64,000 nucleotides of DNA, from contig WTPW01000870.1 in the NCBI GenBank assembly GCA_009809945.1, positions 96,296 to 160,295 of the forward strand. The letters are read 5' to 3'. Positions within the stretch are counted from its first letter, which is position 1. Every line of letters starts with the position of its first letter. The stretch is from Gigaspora margarita. Its lineage: Eukaryota; Glomeromycota; Glomeromycetes; Diversisporales; Gigasporaceae. Position numbers and translations under genes: made by a program. The notes below the pieces were generated by a model. The model had not been told where the DNA came from and searched no databases. It saw only the letters and a list, made by a program, of their open reading frames with translations. Shown here one piece after another: positions 24,369 to 37,378 of the stretch.

Positions 24369-26186
24369 TAGTAATCCTGGTCAAAATTAAAAAAATTAGC
24401 TAAGCCAATTTTTTGACCTGGTCGGTTGATTTTTTCTAAAATCGGCTAGCCGATTTTATAAGTAAAAAAGTTTTTTTTCAAAACTATATTTTATTGGCTA
24501 ATAAATTTGTGAATCACATAATTATTTTATAATTTTATAGATCATGTCATTTTTTACTTGTATAGTTGCTTACTAACTAATTTTCTTTCGTAGCAATGTA
24601 CATCGGTCATGTAATTTCTAATTCGCAGGTGCTGTTCTTTGCTAGCATTTTGTTTCTATTTAATACGTTAAAGGGAGTGACAAAAATCAGGTGATTTTTT
24701 AGGGGGGAGGGGGTAAAAAAAGTTCAAATTGTATATAAAAACCTGACTATATATATATTAAAGAAGAGGGAGGGGGTAGGCCTCTAATAAAAAATAATCA
24801 GGTGATTAATAACATGGCCCTAAGCGTTGTTTATTGAATTTTTTTTCTTTTACTGACCAGTTTTTTTTATAGTATTGTACGTTGGACACGGTACTGTTTA
24901 TTGATTTGTTTTTTCATGCATTGTGTATATTGGGTTGTCATCATTGTTGGTGTAATTGCTGAATCGTCTTCATACGCAGTGTCATTAGTTAGTTTTTTTT
25001 TTTACTACGCAGTTTTTTTTGTAGCATTGTATGTTGTGTTGTCGCCGAATTGTCGTTTGCTTGGTGTAATTGCTGATGGGCGTTTTGCTACCATTTTCTA
25101 GAATTGTATACTTTGGTGATTGTGACTGTGTTGTTGCTGACTCGTTGTTTGTTAGTGTAATTGCTGATGGACATTTTGTAGCCATTTTATGGGTCTCGTT
25201 GTTTGTTGGCGTTTTGCTACCATTTTCTGGAATCTTATACTGTGGTAATTGTAACTAAGTTAACACTCAACTGAAGTTGCAACTTTAGTTGACTAAAGTT
25301 GCACTTGACCGAAATTAGCCTACGAAATTAGAACATCTTGCACATATTAGTTAGCAATTTTAGGCAGGTGCAACTTTAGTCAACTAAAGTTGCAACTTTA
25401 GTTGGATGTCAACATTAGTCATGGTGAATCATCTTGGTTGTTATATCTCATTTTGTTGCTATGGTATTTTGATATATTGCTAGTAGAATCATCGTTGAAA
25501 GTATCAAATAGTGGAGCCAATGTTTAGATATAGTATATATAGTAGCTGGAATTAGCAAATTATAGTAGGCAAAGTATGTATATAAGGACTAAGAATTTAC
25601 CTTGTGCATATAGTTCGAAAGGACTTCTTATTCTCCTAGTTCCTCCCGATAAGTAAATTTATAGTCTCGTGATCCCAAGTTAGAGCTTCTGGACATAATC
25701 TAGAGATTTAATCTAACACTCTAATTACTCTATTATAGCCTGCTATTATTAGTGTTTAGGTTAGATGGTAGCATAGTGTATTGTTTTATATCTGTATCAC
25801 CCTTATTTTGTGATTCTTGAGCAGTCAAGACCTTACAATGTACATACATATGTCCTGATTATTATTATTATTGCTGACTAACTTATTTATTGTAAAACAA
25901 ACATATAGTTATTAATTATACAATAAACAATATAAATATAATTAATTGTAGCTACAGTAAATAATAAATTTATATATGTTACACAATATATATATGTACA
26001 CATGGTGTACAAATAAAATCGTCTTATATATAGTATATAATATGGGTTTATTCGATAGTACAATAATTATTGCAGGTTGTTTTGATCGAATTGCGATTTA
26101 TTTAAAATTTTTTAGCTAAGCTGACTAAGTCGATAATATTTCATCAGCTTGGTCGGTCAAAAAATTTTGATCAACCAGGATCACTA
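24369..26186. mobile_element. hAT-type element (1818 bp), TSD TGTAGCTC
   Basis: TGTAGCTC is duplicated exactly at 24361-24368 and 26187-26194. The ends are TAGTAATCCTGGTC and, inward from the right, TAGTGATCCTGGTT. The interior has near-tandem copies of GTAATTGCTGATGG...GTTTTGCTACCATTTTCT (25060-25240). It also holds a nested palindromic element at 25265-25421. No complete transposase frame is seen. Confidence 0.88.
25265..25421. repeat. Nested palindromic element, AACTAAAGTTGCAACTTTAG
   Basis: Both ends carry the self-complementary block GTTGCAACTTTAGTTGACTA (or its reverse), giving interlocking hairpins of about 45 bp. It is probably a small MITE inside the hAT element. Confidence 0.6.
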
Positions 26187-26231
26187 TGTAGCTCTTATTT
26201 GGGGCAGCTTCTATTCAGTAATATACAATAA

Positions 26232-26927
26232 GTTATTTCACATATTTATATAAAAAAATTCAAAAGTCCAATTTTTATTATTACTAGAAATTAACTTAAT
26301 TATATAAGTCATATCATATCATATCATGTTATAGTAATAAACTTTTAATTAAAAAGTTAAAAAAAAAGAAAAAAAAGTCAATTACAAATCACAAAGCTTT
26401 TTGCTTGTCAAATTGATTTTAGACTCAATTTAAGTACAATGAGTTTGACATATGATAATTAAAATAATTTGACTACAAAACTTATGTTTAACTAGTTTGG
26501 GGTTCAAACAGGGCTGAACTAAGTTTGGGTAACAGAATAACATTCCTAATTTTGAGTTAATATTCTAAACAATCAAGATCTTATTAATATATGTAGAGAA
26601 TACATTAAGAATTATGATAATAAAATCAAAGTAGATTTATATATTTGAATTATCTTTGTGGTATTGAAACATTTTATTAATTAAAATTTAGTTCAAAAAG
26701 AATCAGAATAAAGTAGAAGAAAGTAGTGATGACCTTCTAAAATTTTTTTTGATCATTTTTCAGCAAAGCTATTTTGAAAGTACTATTTTCAACCAGAAAT
26801 ACAGTATTCATATAGTATTTGATATATTATATAATTTAAGATCAGGTAATTAATAAAATTTTATTGAATCTTTTATTCCAAAAAATTATTCAGCCAATTT
26901 TGTGTTTTAGAAATTATGAAAATAATA
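26232..26927. other. Non-coding stretch
   Basis: Low-complexity A+T-rich sequence including a CATATCATATCAT microrepeat (26308-26322). No gene or bounded element is seen. Confidence 0.45.
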
Positions 26928-27358
26928 TAGTGCATGACACTTAAAGACTACACAAACTCTAAAGACCAATAACTTTCGATCTAAAAAAGATATTTAAAAA
27001 AGCAAGCTACTATTTTATATGATAGATAAATTAATTTACTACAACTTATTGGCTTTGTTTTCTAACAAATTATATTAACTTTTTAAAATATATAGTTTTA
27101 AAAATATAGTAATTGTATATAATAACATATAAAAAAGTCAAAAATGGAACACATTAGAACAAATAACCTTTCAAATTATTTTGAATTTATATAATAAATT
27201 TTTAAAAATATTTTTAACCAATCAAAATATAGGAAATTTGGCCAATCAAATTTAAGCAACCTTAAAAACATTAAATATCAACTTTTTAAATAAATTAAAA
27301 CTTTAAATTTTTAAATTTTAAAAATGGGACAAATGTAGTCTTTAAGTATCATGCACTG
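26928..27358. mobile_element. Probable hAT-type MITE, degenerate TSD
   Basis: The ends TAGTGCATGACACTTAAAGA and, inward from the right, CAGTGCATGATACTTAAAGA are good inverted repeats of hAT type. The flanking octamers AAATAATA and TAGTAATA agree at six of eight positions, suggesting an old insertion. Confidence 0.6.
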
Positions 27359-27887
27359 TAGTAATATATTTTTAAGCCAGTATGTCGCTTAGGTACAAAC
27401 ATAGCATCGAAACGAAACCTACCCGAACTACTTTCGGAACAGTTCTAATCCGAAACTAGTTTCAGATTTTTTTAAAAAAATCGAAACTCTGAAACCCGAA
27501 ACCCCGAAACTATAATCCGAAACCCAAACCTATAATCCGAAACTCAAAAATATAATATTGATAAAATTATTTTTGAATAAATTATAATATTATATAGATA
27601 AAAGAAACTCTTTCCCAAACATCTGCACATCACTAAGTAAACAACAAATAGTGGAAATAATCAGTGAAAGAACAATCGATAACTAATTAAATAATTAATT
27701 AATACTTGTTACAACTAGTAGAACAACCTCCTCTCAACATTAAGCGGAGTAGAGAGACAGCCTTCCAAATATCTTACTCCTTCAAACGCTTCATACCTTC
27801 CCTTCAGGAACAGAAATACCAAGAGAATATTATTACATAGAAGGGCTAGACCCTGTACAGTCTAAGCTTTTAATCATTGACAGCGAA

Positions 27888-30800
27888 ATGCCAAAGTACA
27901 AAAAGAAGCAAAAGCGTAATCACAAACATGCCCCTCCTGTGGACCAGGACACCAATATGGATAATGCTACTTCACAACTACTAGAAAATGAGGCCACTAC
28001 CCCACAACAATTGCCTAGTGAAATTGGGGAATCTAGCTTACCCCTGAAAATTCTGATTATGACATTATCACAACAACAATCGAATACCGATCAGGAAATT
28101 CCCATGTATACACAACAACAAATGATCATCGAACAGGAATTTCCCACACCCACAGAAACAGACGGAACAAATTTTCCCACGGCCACACTCCAATCCCCAG
28201 ACCTGAACCTGCATGAACAAAATGGTCAGATTCTGACTCAGATAACCCAAATGAATTCTATGGACCCACCTGACTTGGAAGGGGCACCCGATTTGGAAGG
28301 ACCCCAGGATTTATCCGTTACTGAATCCAATATCACAAGGACTCTACCGCCAACATCAGAAGACAAAGCACCAGTATCATCCGACCACCCCCGGAATGTC
28401 ACTATAGAAGAAACCGAGTCTATTGAGGAAACCGATAATGATAGGATGGAAACTGAATCAAACCACCACACAGTCACGGGAACTTAAGTTAGCATCGATG
28501 AAGGAAAACCTAGCTACAGCCAAATAGTCTCCGGGAAAAAAAATATCAGACAGCCTAATCCAATCAAATTAGAACAAGAGGCAAAATGGTCAAAACAGAC
28601 ACTAGCGAAACTAACAAAATTCAGAAAATCACAGTTACAACCATTTGACTCGACTGGTTGGAACTTAAAAGAGATTAAAGAAAGTCTAGCCTCGAAAGAA
28701 AAATTAAAGCTATTATTGGAACACAAATTCAAAACTGCCCTACCTCGTTTTACATTCCATCAGCGATATCTGCAAAATTCTATCATAGAGATACCGCATT
28801 CTTTAGAAGTTTCACCCAAACCTTAACTGGTCGACCCCAACATCAAATGGAGTTCAACAACTTGTTCCTACAAGCTCTGGATCTATACAAACAACAACAC
28901 GGGGTACTAGCTACCAACAAAAAGAATCGAAACCAGATATTTGAACTCCTTCGAGCGAAACTAGCTATCGATTACCTCACCAACTTGGACCTTTTTCTAC
29001 TTGATGCTTGGGAAATCACCCAGAATATCCTCTATCTGGCAAACTTCGCAAAAAGAAAAAATATAGAACTAAGCTTCAACGAAATTAGACGAATTGTATC
29101 TGACATCTCCATAGACAAAAAACCAATGATACCTGAACAATACAAAGAAATCTACCCTGAAATTCTAAAAGCACTCCCCTTTCAGTTACTAATTGAAAAC
29201 AGACTACAACTTGGTTCTTATATAAAAATCTTAAGATTAATCTTCAGATTCGAACAATTGCTAGACAATTATATTCGAGACTCGTGGGCCCCCTTACCAT
29301 CAAATTACAAACTACTAAATGAATCAGTACGGGGAATGTTTCTCATTACCGACATGGCCAACCTTAAAGACTTACCAGAGTACAGACGCACTCTACAAAA
29401 ATACTATATCTGCACAAGAATTCCAGACAGCTACTTCAACCTACCTCCTCCTAAACTACCACTCCCCCTTACGCCACAGGACTTGACACCTAGACTTAAA
29501 GAAAAGTTTCCCTTCTTGCCTAAAAATGAGAAGGACTTCAAAGAACACGTGCGGCTACTACGCACAGACTACCGATTTACCAGACTACCAAATAACTACC
29601 TAATCCCCCGTAAACACCTTCCAACTAACCCTACTAATTTAGGATGGCAAAGATTCAATTTCCCAATGACTACGACTAAGGAGGTAGAAAAATTCCTCAA
29701 AAAAATCCCATCCTACTATAACGTACCCTGTCCACTACCACTTCAATATGCTAGTTTTAATTACACAAACCTACCGACTCTGCCTCTGATTGCAGAAGAA
29801 GTAACAAAAGTGAATATAACCACACCATTCACAAATAAAAGACAACTTGTAACCAGTGTTTAAAATTCAAATCGAAAGTTATGTTCTCAAAGGAGCATAA
29901 TTTAAATTTTTATTGTTCTCAAAAACTTTTTAGTGTTCATTATATATTAAATATATTGAACATAAATTTTTAAAGAATGTTCATGNTTATATTAGCTTCA
30001 TACAATATTGATATATATTATTTATTAATTTACAACAAAATTAATTCAAATTAATAAAATCAATAATATAATAATTAATTCTATGATCAAGTTTGTACTA
30101 TTCTTGGTATGCTAATTGAAAATTAAGCTTTTCTTATACTGCACCTACTTACTTATAGTTTAACATATAGTGAATTAAAGTTATATCTAACTTTTAATAA
30201 TAAAATAATAGATTATAAATAAATAATTTATGCTCTGATAGTTTAATATAGTAAATAAAATAAATTTTAATAAAGAATTTATTGTTAATAGAATAATAAC
30301 TTATTTGAAAATAAATTCTATACTTACCATTTACACACTAAGTTCATGCTTATCTATTAATAATTTTAAACTTTGTATATGATTCTTTGTATTTTTTCAA
30401 CATAACACAATGTATTATATAATTTAATTTCTAATAATTTTGTTAAAACTTCAAGTGCTTTTTATATTTGCTTAAGTAAAACAAGCCTTTTTATAATATT
30501 TTACTAATGCTACTGTTGGTTAATGCAATAAATTAGAATCCAATTACTTTGTTATTTAACTATTTAAACTTTGTACTAATAAATACTTTGTGACTTTTTT
30601 ATTTACTTAGTATTAGCATATTATTTAACCCAAATCATCTATATATAAGTCTATATAATAGTGATACTCTCAATATAAAAAACACACTGCATGGCTAATG
30701 AATGTTTTATTTTAAAAATCTTTAAAGGCTATTTTCTTAAATATTTGTTATCCATATTGTAAGACTTTAAACATATGTGCTACATATAGCACATATATAT

Positions 30801-31395
30801 GTATAGAATTTGTTATGTTCAAATTACATTATCAAATTGATAAACATTTTATATAATTTATTGTTCTCATTAGTAAATCTAGAACATAAAAATTTTATAA
30901 ATGTTCTCTTTGAGAACATTTCAAGAGGACAAAATGTTCTCAAATAAGAGAACTTTTTTTTAAATATGATGTTCTTAAAAAAACTCAAATGTTCATTGAG
31001 AACCATGAGAACATTGAATTTTAAACACTGCTTGTAACAGCTATCAAAGAGTTATATGAGCACTACTACTTCCACAAAATCCCAGAATCCTGGATCAGAA
31101 TGGAAGGAAAGGACGCAATCAGTGAGAAAATAACATACTTACTCTCCACGCAACAAGATTTAGAGCGTATCTTACTAGAAAAAGGGATCAAAGACATTAC
31201 AATACCTATTAAAAAACACCAATATTTAGAAAAGGCAATAGAACAACTCCATGAATACTTCGTGTTCACAAACACTCCAAGCTACTTATTCGACCACCTC
31301 AAGGACTTACCTCAACCAGCTTTGAACTGTTCAGACCACACCCACCTTCGCTACAAAAAGACAGCACTCTGGAATAGAGCGATAAGGATATCCTA
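27888..31395 (+). pseudogene. LINE ORF1, interrupted
   Basis: The first part (27888-28487) starts MPKYKKKQKRNHKHAPP, a basic start followed by Pro/Thr/Gln-rich sequence, and hits TAA at 28485. The same frame continues with SYSQIVSGKKN, typical of LINE ORF1 proteins. A frameshift near 28745 is followed by a long frame (FYIPSAISAKFYHRD then from 28847) up to the hAT insertion at 29854. The frame resumes at 31039 (AIKELYEHYYFHKIPESW) and stops at 31394-31396. Several segments resemble one another (YFN/YFHKIPESW, RFTRLPNNYL, YYNVPCPL, YFVFTNTPSYLF), suggesting internal repeats. Function is presumably RNA binding; no zinc knuckle was seen. Confidence 0.7.
29854..31030. mobile_element. hAT-type element (1177 bp) inside LINE ORF1, TSD CTTGTAAC
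   Basis: Perfect 17-bp inverted ends, CAGTGTTTAAAATTCAA and TTGAATTTTAAACACTG, are flanked by exact CTTGTAAC copies (29846-29853 and 31031-31038). Subterminal GTTCTCA / TGAGAAC words recur. It is very A+T-rich and non-coding. Removing it with one target copy restores the ORF1 frame, so it landed in a still-open frame. Confidence 0.95.
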
Positions 31396-31412
31396 ATTTC
31401 AGATAACTAACT

Positions 31413-34400
31413 ATGAGCGAAGTCATAGGAGAAAGAAGCTCGTCTTCTTCAAGCACAGTTAGTCCTAGCTTAAACACTAACAACCTATTTTCTACTAACG
31501 TTACTTATGACCTTAATATAGAACAAAGCACTAACTACCAAAACACAAACAATCCTGTTAGAAATACAAACACTAATAATGAAGAATTGCCAGAAGAAAT
31601 AAATAAAGACTCTACAGACAACACACTATACAATAGATTTACCTTCTCATTCAAAGAAGGAGTCAATATAGCCACCCACAATATCAGAGGCTTATCTAGA
31701 AGCACAAAATTACAAGAATGGATCAAATTCTGTGCAGAAGCAAATCTACATATCATTGCCTTGTCAGAAATAAACTAACAGAGAACTGTGCAATTGGACT
31801 ATCCAACCCTTTATACAATATATACACGTCAAATTTCATAACATACGAAGACCACCAAAGAGAGGCTAGCTTGGGAGCAGCACTCATGATATGCCACTAC
31901 CTGCAACCTCATATACACAATATAAAGACCCTTCCCGGAACTGCAATAATGGTGGACTTGTTCCTTNCNNNAAATAANAAAACAAGAATNNTCTCCATNT
32001 ACCTTCCTTCCAACCATCAGGACCTTTCAATCAAAACACAAACAGAAACCTCTAAATGGTTTAAAGAAGCGAAAAACCAGAACTAGCATGTCATACTAAT
32101 GGGAGACTTTAACTCCAACCAATACCGGAATAAAAAAACACAAATATTCAAAGATCTAAACTCGATGGGGGCTATAAGTACTTTGGACTTTCACTATATA
32201 ACAGAACCCACATGGCTGGGACCATCGACAGACAGCCAGATCAATGACATATGGGTGCTACCAGACCTATTAATGGATTTGGAACGACCGATTATTACAA
32301 ATGCGAAATACATTTCAGGCAGCGATCATCAAATTATTACTACAACCTGGCACACTGACATCTTATCACAAGAACACAAAAAGAAAAGAAACAAAAAACG
32401 GAAGCAGAAAATATATCAATTCTCCAAAATGACTAGAGAAGAATGGGACTCCTTTATGGAAGAACTGAATAAAAGATTCAAAGAAAAAACTCTTGATAAG
32501 AGACTAACAAATCAAAAAGAACTAAACTCGGCCTGGAGTTTCTGGTCCATCGAAATAAAAACAATGATTAACAGAAAGATTCTGTTTATCTTTACAAACC
32601 CAAAACAATATTTTGCACTCTCCCTAAGAGCTATTAAGCTCCACATAGCACTCAAGACAATGAACAAACTGCTACATAAAATAACCCAAAAGGAAAATAC
32701 ATCACTTGAAGTCCTAAATAAAATGATAAGAAAAATCTCAAAACTAACAGATATTAGTATAACAGAAATTACTGAAACCTCCATACACGAACAATAGCTA
32801 GAAGAAATAGTCTGTTCCCTAAAAGACATAAAAAATACCATTTGGGTAAGTTGAAACCAAGAAAAGTGACAGGAATTAAGCGACAATATCAACTTCTATA
32901 TAAACCGGCGCTATCAGGACTTTAGAGATAACACAAGCAGAAGGTTAGACTCCATACTACAAAGGAAAACTGATCCAGTCCGTACGGATAAAATTATCCT
33001 CCCAGACAAAATTTTATCAGAAAGGAAAGACATCCTGGAACACATCCGCCAGCACTCAAAAATTTGGACCAAACACAACCCNAGCAATACAAGTTACAAA
33101 GCAGAATGGGAAGNNGATTACCTTNCTNTGAAACNTGTAGATCCCAANATCTACAACAATGTAACAAAAGAAATTACAATAGAAGAACTGACTGACACGA
33201 TCTCAAAATCCCCAAAAGACAAAGCGACTGGCCCTTCTGCAATACCTAATGAGGTTCTACAACACTTACCCCCCCTCGCCCTCACCTGCTTACTGAAAAT
33301 ACTCAATGCTTGTCTTTCAACCAACACTATACCGGATCAGTGGCTGAATGACAATATCTGGCTTATCCCAAAGAAAAAACGATATAACTACGACCTAAAC
33401 ACAACAAGACCAATAACCTTGATCGAACGTACACGAAAAATTTTCACCAAAATAATTAATAATAGACTCACCACCCCTATTATGAGATATGAAGTCTTAT
33501 CACCTTACAATTTTGCAGCCTTCCCAGGACAGTTGACCATACAACCAATCTCCAACCTTACCTATATGTTAGAAGATGCAAATACAAACAATAAAGAAAT
33601 ATGGGTCCTGGTACAAGATATGTCTAGGGCATTCGACTCGGTCCATGTCCCGACCCTAGAACAAGCAATGATTCGAATAAAGATACCAAAAAAAATAATT
33701 GACTTACTAACCTTCCTCTTATCAAATAGACAGAACAGAGTCATCACCGATTGTGGTCTAACTCAACCCTACAAAGTTCTTGACGGAATTGATCAAGGAG
33801 AGGTTTTCTCCCCCCTTCTATGAAAAATATACTATGACCCCCTGATATCACGAATTCACTGATCCAACCTAGGATACGTTAGCACCTTACCTACGAACCC
33901 ACCCCATACAATCCGCACAGCAGTAATAGCATATATACATGACTCCTTGTGGATCGCAAATAGTAAAGACGCACTTACTGATATAACTAATATAGCTTCT
34001 TCCTTCTACTGCTACAATAATATAAGCGTAAACCCAAATAAATCCTACTTAATCACCAACTCAACCCTCATGGAATGTCCAACAATAGAATTTGAAGGAA
34101 CTAGGATTGAAGCCCTGGAAAAAAACAACCCACTAAAATACCTAGGGACATGGTTTACCGCAAATAAAATGCTAAACCACGTACAAAGACAAATTATAAC
34201 AGAAATCAATTCCAACTTAAAAAAGATTAGCTATGCAAAAATCACAGAAAAACAAGCTATATATATAATAAACTGAGTTATCTTCCCACGTTTTCAATAC
34301 CGACTTCACTCGGCCTACTTAAAGTCATCAAACTTGCACTGAATACACCATACCTGCATCAATATAATAAAACGCAAAGGAGGCCTTGTGCGAGGAGTAC

Positions 34401-36514
34401 CAAACTCATTTATCCTCAACCCAGAAATATATGCCCTAGATAATATAATACAATTACATAATTCTACCCTGGCCACAATAATATCGAAAAACCTCAACTA
34501 TAAAGATTTTGAGCACTCATATCTAAAACTACGACTTCAACAACTACAAGACTTAGCAAACACCAATATATCTATACTAATTGAAAAACCTGTCTTCCCA
34601 CACAAACAAAACAATACCCATACTGCTCAATCAATATTGGCAGCATTGTCCATTGGCTTTCGATGGACAAAACCACTCAACAACTGGCCAATACCTAAAG
34701 AAGTAGTAGGAACTACGATAAACCAAATACTAACAAACCACCCCAAAAGTCAATGGCTTAAAGGGAAATTGAATACCCACAACATCTGCTACATCGAACA
34801 ACTTCTAGACTACAAGAACAGGAAATTCCTAACGTGGAAAGAAATTCACCTCACGATCGATAAAATCCCTAGAGGGCGTACCCCAAAATGGCTTGAAGTA
34901 CTACAAGATTTAATCGCTGGAACAACAAGCCCCTCCTCACCTACAATACAACCAAACCCCTTCATAATCACTCCAAGACCAATAACAAAAATCAACAAGA
35001 AGGGAATCTGGATCATAACCCTTGATAAACAAATCACAAAGCTACATAACCCCGCTACCAACAACCCCAATGCAAAACATTATATTATAAACAACACACA
35101 TGACAAAGTAATACCCTGTAAAGGATGTTCCATTAAAGACCCCACAATCGCAAATAAACAATGCTACTTTCGTATAAAAGTAACAACATTTAAATTACAA
35201 ATGGACAGTAACTTCAAAATACACGCCAACATGGATGACATCTACAGAGCAATAGACAACTGGACACAGATACAGATCAAACCAAGAAAGGAAAACAATA
35301 ATAGTAACCTTGCCAACAATAAACTTACCAGACCCCTGACAGTATTCGATAATCCCCCAATCAATCTCTGGGAAACTCTAATCTCCGCTCATTTCAAGAA
35401 AGAATTATTAGAAATCTTTATTACAATAAGAAAAGAAAAACCCGATCATGGCAAACAAAAATATATAGCGACCTTCCGACAGGGGAAAACAAATGGAACA
35501 TATGGATGGTCGAACAAACCTTGGCCCTCGAAGTTACACACTATAATATCACTAATCACTTTCTTAATTACAACAATAGGAAAAAAAACCAAACTAAAGA
35601 TAATTACAGACCATAACTATACAATTACAATGCTACACAAGATAATAAATATGGAAGCATACAATCTACATCAACTAAACAAAGGAGAATATCCATCACT
35701 ATTTCGAATATTCAAAGGACTAACTTTGGATCACAACATTGCACTGGAACTAAACAAAGACATAAAATTAGACCACCCGCAAAAGATCTTTTCTGTCGAT
35801 ATCACCTCCCAACACTTCACATACAATAACTATACCCCAGAACTATTCAGGTTCCTGATTACCTCACAGATAAAAACAATAATTAAACAAACAAAAAAAA
35901 TCACAAACATCCTCCAGCGGTTCAACCAACAAAGAATCAATCTTTGGCACTCCTATCTAGGAAATGTACAATGGGACTTAACCCTAAATGCACTATCATT
36001 CCAAGACAAGCCTTCTGCTCTTTATACTCACCTGTTAGCTTTGAATCTAAAAAATTTCAAAGTTAAACTAATCTCGGAAGAATTACTCACATTTCTACTA
36101 CTCCACTTCTGTGATCAAAGGAAATACAAGAATTACCTCTGTCCCCGTTGTTATGCAGAACCAGAAGACATTGCACACCTGCTAATTTGCGTTGCTAATC
36201 ACATCAATTGGACTACAGAAATATGTAAAATACTTACAAGAATCTCAAATGAAATCGAAACACCATTATACCATCCAGAAAACTTTATGCAATCTTTCAA
36301 AAATCTACATATAAATAAAAAAGCTCCCCTAGGAATTATTACTAACTTCACATTACTTCCAGTATCCTCCCCATACCAACAGAAAAAATACACACCGTAC
36401 CTACACCACCTCATAATTGAAATGATCTACAAAACAATTTGGCTTCCTTCACACGCATCAAGACACTCTGAAGTCATGCCTATCCCACAACAATTAGAAA
36501 CTCCAACACTATGA
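31413..36514 (+). pseudogene. LINE ORF2: endonuclease-reverse transcriptase, inactive
   Basis: The endonuclease begins near 31650 (VNIATHNIRGLS), with MGDFNS at 32099 and SGSDHQ near 32319-32336. Reverse transcriptase runs from about 33180 to 34170: IWLIPKKKR, RPITLIERTRKIF, VQDMSRAFDSVH, GIDQGEVFSPLL and KYLGTWF. The YxDD box is changed to AYIHDS (33929-33946), losing a catalytic aspartate. The C-terminal part (34388-36514) is open and carries CPRCYAEPEDIAHLLIC at about 36138-36188. A frameshift near 31775, TAGs at 32084 and 32795, and TGAs at 32852, 32867, 33821, 33860, 34274 and 34340 disrupt it. N bases occur around 31967-32000 and 33082-33147. Confidence 0.9.
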
Positions 36515-37254
36515 CCGACGATACCATTAACCCCTCAATATTTGGAGAACAAAACAATTAAATACATTACTTAAGGACAAACATCCTTACAAAACTTAAC
36601 CACAGACTAGAGGTCTTCGACCAAACTAGCAAAGATTTGGTCGAGAGTAAACTAGCTCTTACCCTATCTCATTAATAGATAGTATACTAGCAATTGTAAA
36701 ATTAATATTTACTATGAATAAAAGATATAGAGGAAAGACCTCTCTTTAAAAAAAAAAAAAAAAAAAAAAATAATAATAATATTATATAGATCTTTTTTTT
36801 TTAATTATGTTTTTGGCAATTTTTTTCACTGCCTCAGTTTTTCGGGGTATTTTTTAAAGCTGGTCAACTTTATTTTTAATATCATACCGTTATTACAACT
36901 GATTTCAAAAGTCTAGGATGATAGAAAAAATTGCCAATGATAAATCGATAAGTATTTTATGCCTTTGATACCAACAATTTATTTAATTCTGCGGTAACTT
37001 ATCAATTCTATCTTTAGTAGATATGGATGTACTAATTACTTATTATTACTTGATATTGTACCCAATTTTTACGTAATAAGTAAAAAAAACTGATACTTGC
37101 AAAAGCAAACTTGATTGTCAGAATATAAATTTCGGAATTATACCTTTCATGTTGTACTTGTGAATCATAACAACAAAAGGACTGCATGCATGCAATAAAT
37201 TGTTGGATGCATTCCAGCCCAAATAGCGCTGGATATTAAATTGTATTGTTCTTT

Positions 37255-37378
37255 AAGGAGATATATAACATACATCAGTGCGATTGATGTATATTGAAGA
37301 GATACATAGCATACATCAGTGCATTTGATGTATAATTGAAAGAGATATATAATACATTAATGCAATCAATGTATATGG
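37255..37378. repeat. Three ~40-bp tandem units in the hAT right arm
   Basis: Three near copies of GAGATATATAACATACATCA-GTGCGATTGATGTATATTGA stand in tandem, each internally palindromic (ACATCA...TGATGT). They lie between the LINE and the right end of the surrounding hAT element. Confidence 0.7.

Larger units (their letters stand above)
24231..26224. mobile_element. MITE split by the 24369-26186 hAT element
   Basis: A perfect 19-bp inverted pair, ATATTACTGAATAGAAGCT, bounds 24231-24249 and 26206-26224. Removing the inner hAT element leaves an element of about 170 bp with TAGCTTCTATTTGGG / TCTTATTTGGGGCAGC halves. Confidence 0.65.
27600..36775 (+). mobile_element. LINE (non-LTR retrotransposon), TSD 16 bp, inactive
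   Basis: A 16-bp direct repeat, ATAATATTATATAGAT, flanks it (27584-27599 and 36776-36791), and the 3' end has a poly-A run (about 36748-36770). Inside are an ORF1, then an ORF2 with AP-type endonuclease, reverse transcriptase and a C-terminal CCHC-like motif. Without the hAT insertion it is about 8 kb, which looks full-length. Frameshifts, premature stops and a broken RT active site show it is dead. The clade is not determined; the endonuclease-RT layout fits the I/Tad/jockey-type groups. Confidence 0.92.

Noticed and set aside
24901..25258. Hydrophobic open frames (VVLSPNCRLLGVIADG and similar)
   Set aside because: Low-complexity T/G-rich tandem sequence inside the 24369 hAT element; the hydrophobicity reflects base composition.
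28238..28732. Antisense open frames within LINE ORF1
   Set aside because: Mirror images of the recognised ORF1 coding strand.
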